Shown one piece after another: positions 63,888-64,000 of a DNA stretch of 64,000 bases. Below the pieces are notes generated by a model that saw nothing but the letters and a program-made list of their open reading frames with translations, was not told the DNA's origin and did not search any database. This DNA comes from Actinoplanes philippinensis (GTDB lineage: Bacteria; Actinomycetota; Actinomycetes; Mycobacteriales; Micromonosporaceae), in contig NZ_FONV01000010.1 in assembly GCF_900113015.1 (NCBI RefSeq), positions 310,001 to 374,000 on the forward strand. Direction: 5' to 3'. The translations under genes and the position numbers were made by a program. Positions within the stretch are counted from its first letter, which is position 1. Each line of letters opens with the position of its first letter.

Positions 63888-64000
63888 GGGGCGAAAGTAT
63901 GCCCGGGTATCTGGCCGGTGCGTCGACCGATGCGAGCGCTCCAGCAGGAAACTCCCCGGCCGCGAGTCTCTTGTGTGCCTACCATGTCGCCCGTGACTGA
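63888..64000. other. Right edge of window
   Basis: About 110 bp with no gene that can be supported before the window ends. Confidence 0.4.

Overview
The window looks like a chromosome segment from a high-GC actinobacterium. Codon use is strongly GC3-biased, GTG and TTG starts are frequent, genes overlap by ATGA/GTGA, and the hadAB-trpT-secE-nusG and rpoB-rpoC blocks are in actinobacterial order. The protein sequences look most like Micromonosporaceae (Actinoplanes-like); that placement is an inference from general resemblance.

Positions 1-31.6 kb are core translation and transcription genes, almost all on the minus strand. In transcription order they are: four tRNA genes (one further right), rpmG, hadA-hadB, secE, nusG, rplA, a small ABC transporter, rplJ-rplL, rpoB-rpoC, two small membrane proteins, rpsL-rpsG-fusA-tuf, the S10 cluster (rpsJ to rpsQ) and the spc cluster (rplN to secY, cut by the left edge). 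rplK (L11), normally between nusG and rplA, is absent. Several promoters, terminators and an attenuator ahead of rplJ can be read directly. Positions 31.7-36.2 kb hold host genes: a frameshifted membrane GGDEF-EAL protein preceded by an unlisted 47-residue secretory peptide, a small HTH protein, a two-domain sulfurtransferase and a membrane protein.

Two integrated elements follow, only about 650 bp apart. The first (36261-45495, 9.2 kb) sits in the 3' end of yajQ between 16-bp direct repeats. It encodes a tyrosine integrase, an excisionase-like protein, an XRE-type repressor, an AAA replicative ATPase, an HNH nuclease and an HK97-type major capsid protein, but no visible terminase, portal, protease or tail gene. 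I read it as a capsid-bearing phage satellite. Its ATPase gene is bracketed by two inverted copies of an iteron block (TTCTGACAC), with matching integrase arm-type sites near both ends.

The second (46150-63089, 16.9 kb) is an actinomycete integrative and conjugative element in tRNA-Tyr, flanked by 57-bp repeats. It carries integrase, excisionase, a DUF3631 ATPase with a 12-copy iteron array over its 3' end, a prim-pol, an FtsK/TraB-like translocase with a membrane partner, many small overlapping genes, and a GntR (KorSA-like) regulator with three operator-like palindromes. Cargo at its right end, visibly AT-richer than the surroundings, is a three-gene overlapping operon: DUF262 protein, HEPN RNase-like protein, C5 cytosine methyltransferase. 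This is the best candidate for a poorly described defence system in the window. A second Dcm-like methyltransferase in the element shows conserved-looking methylase sequence in two reading frames of the same DNA.
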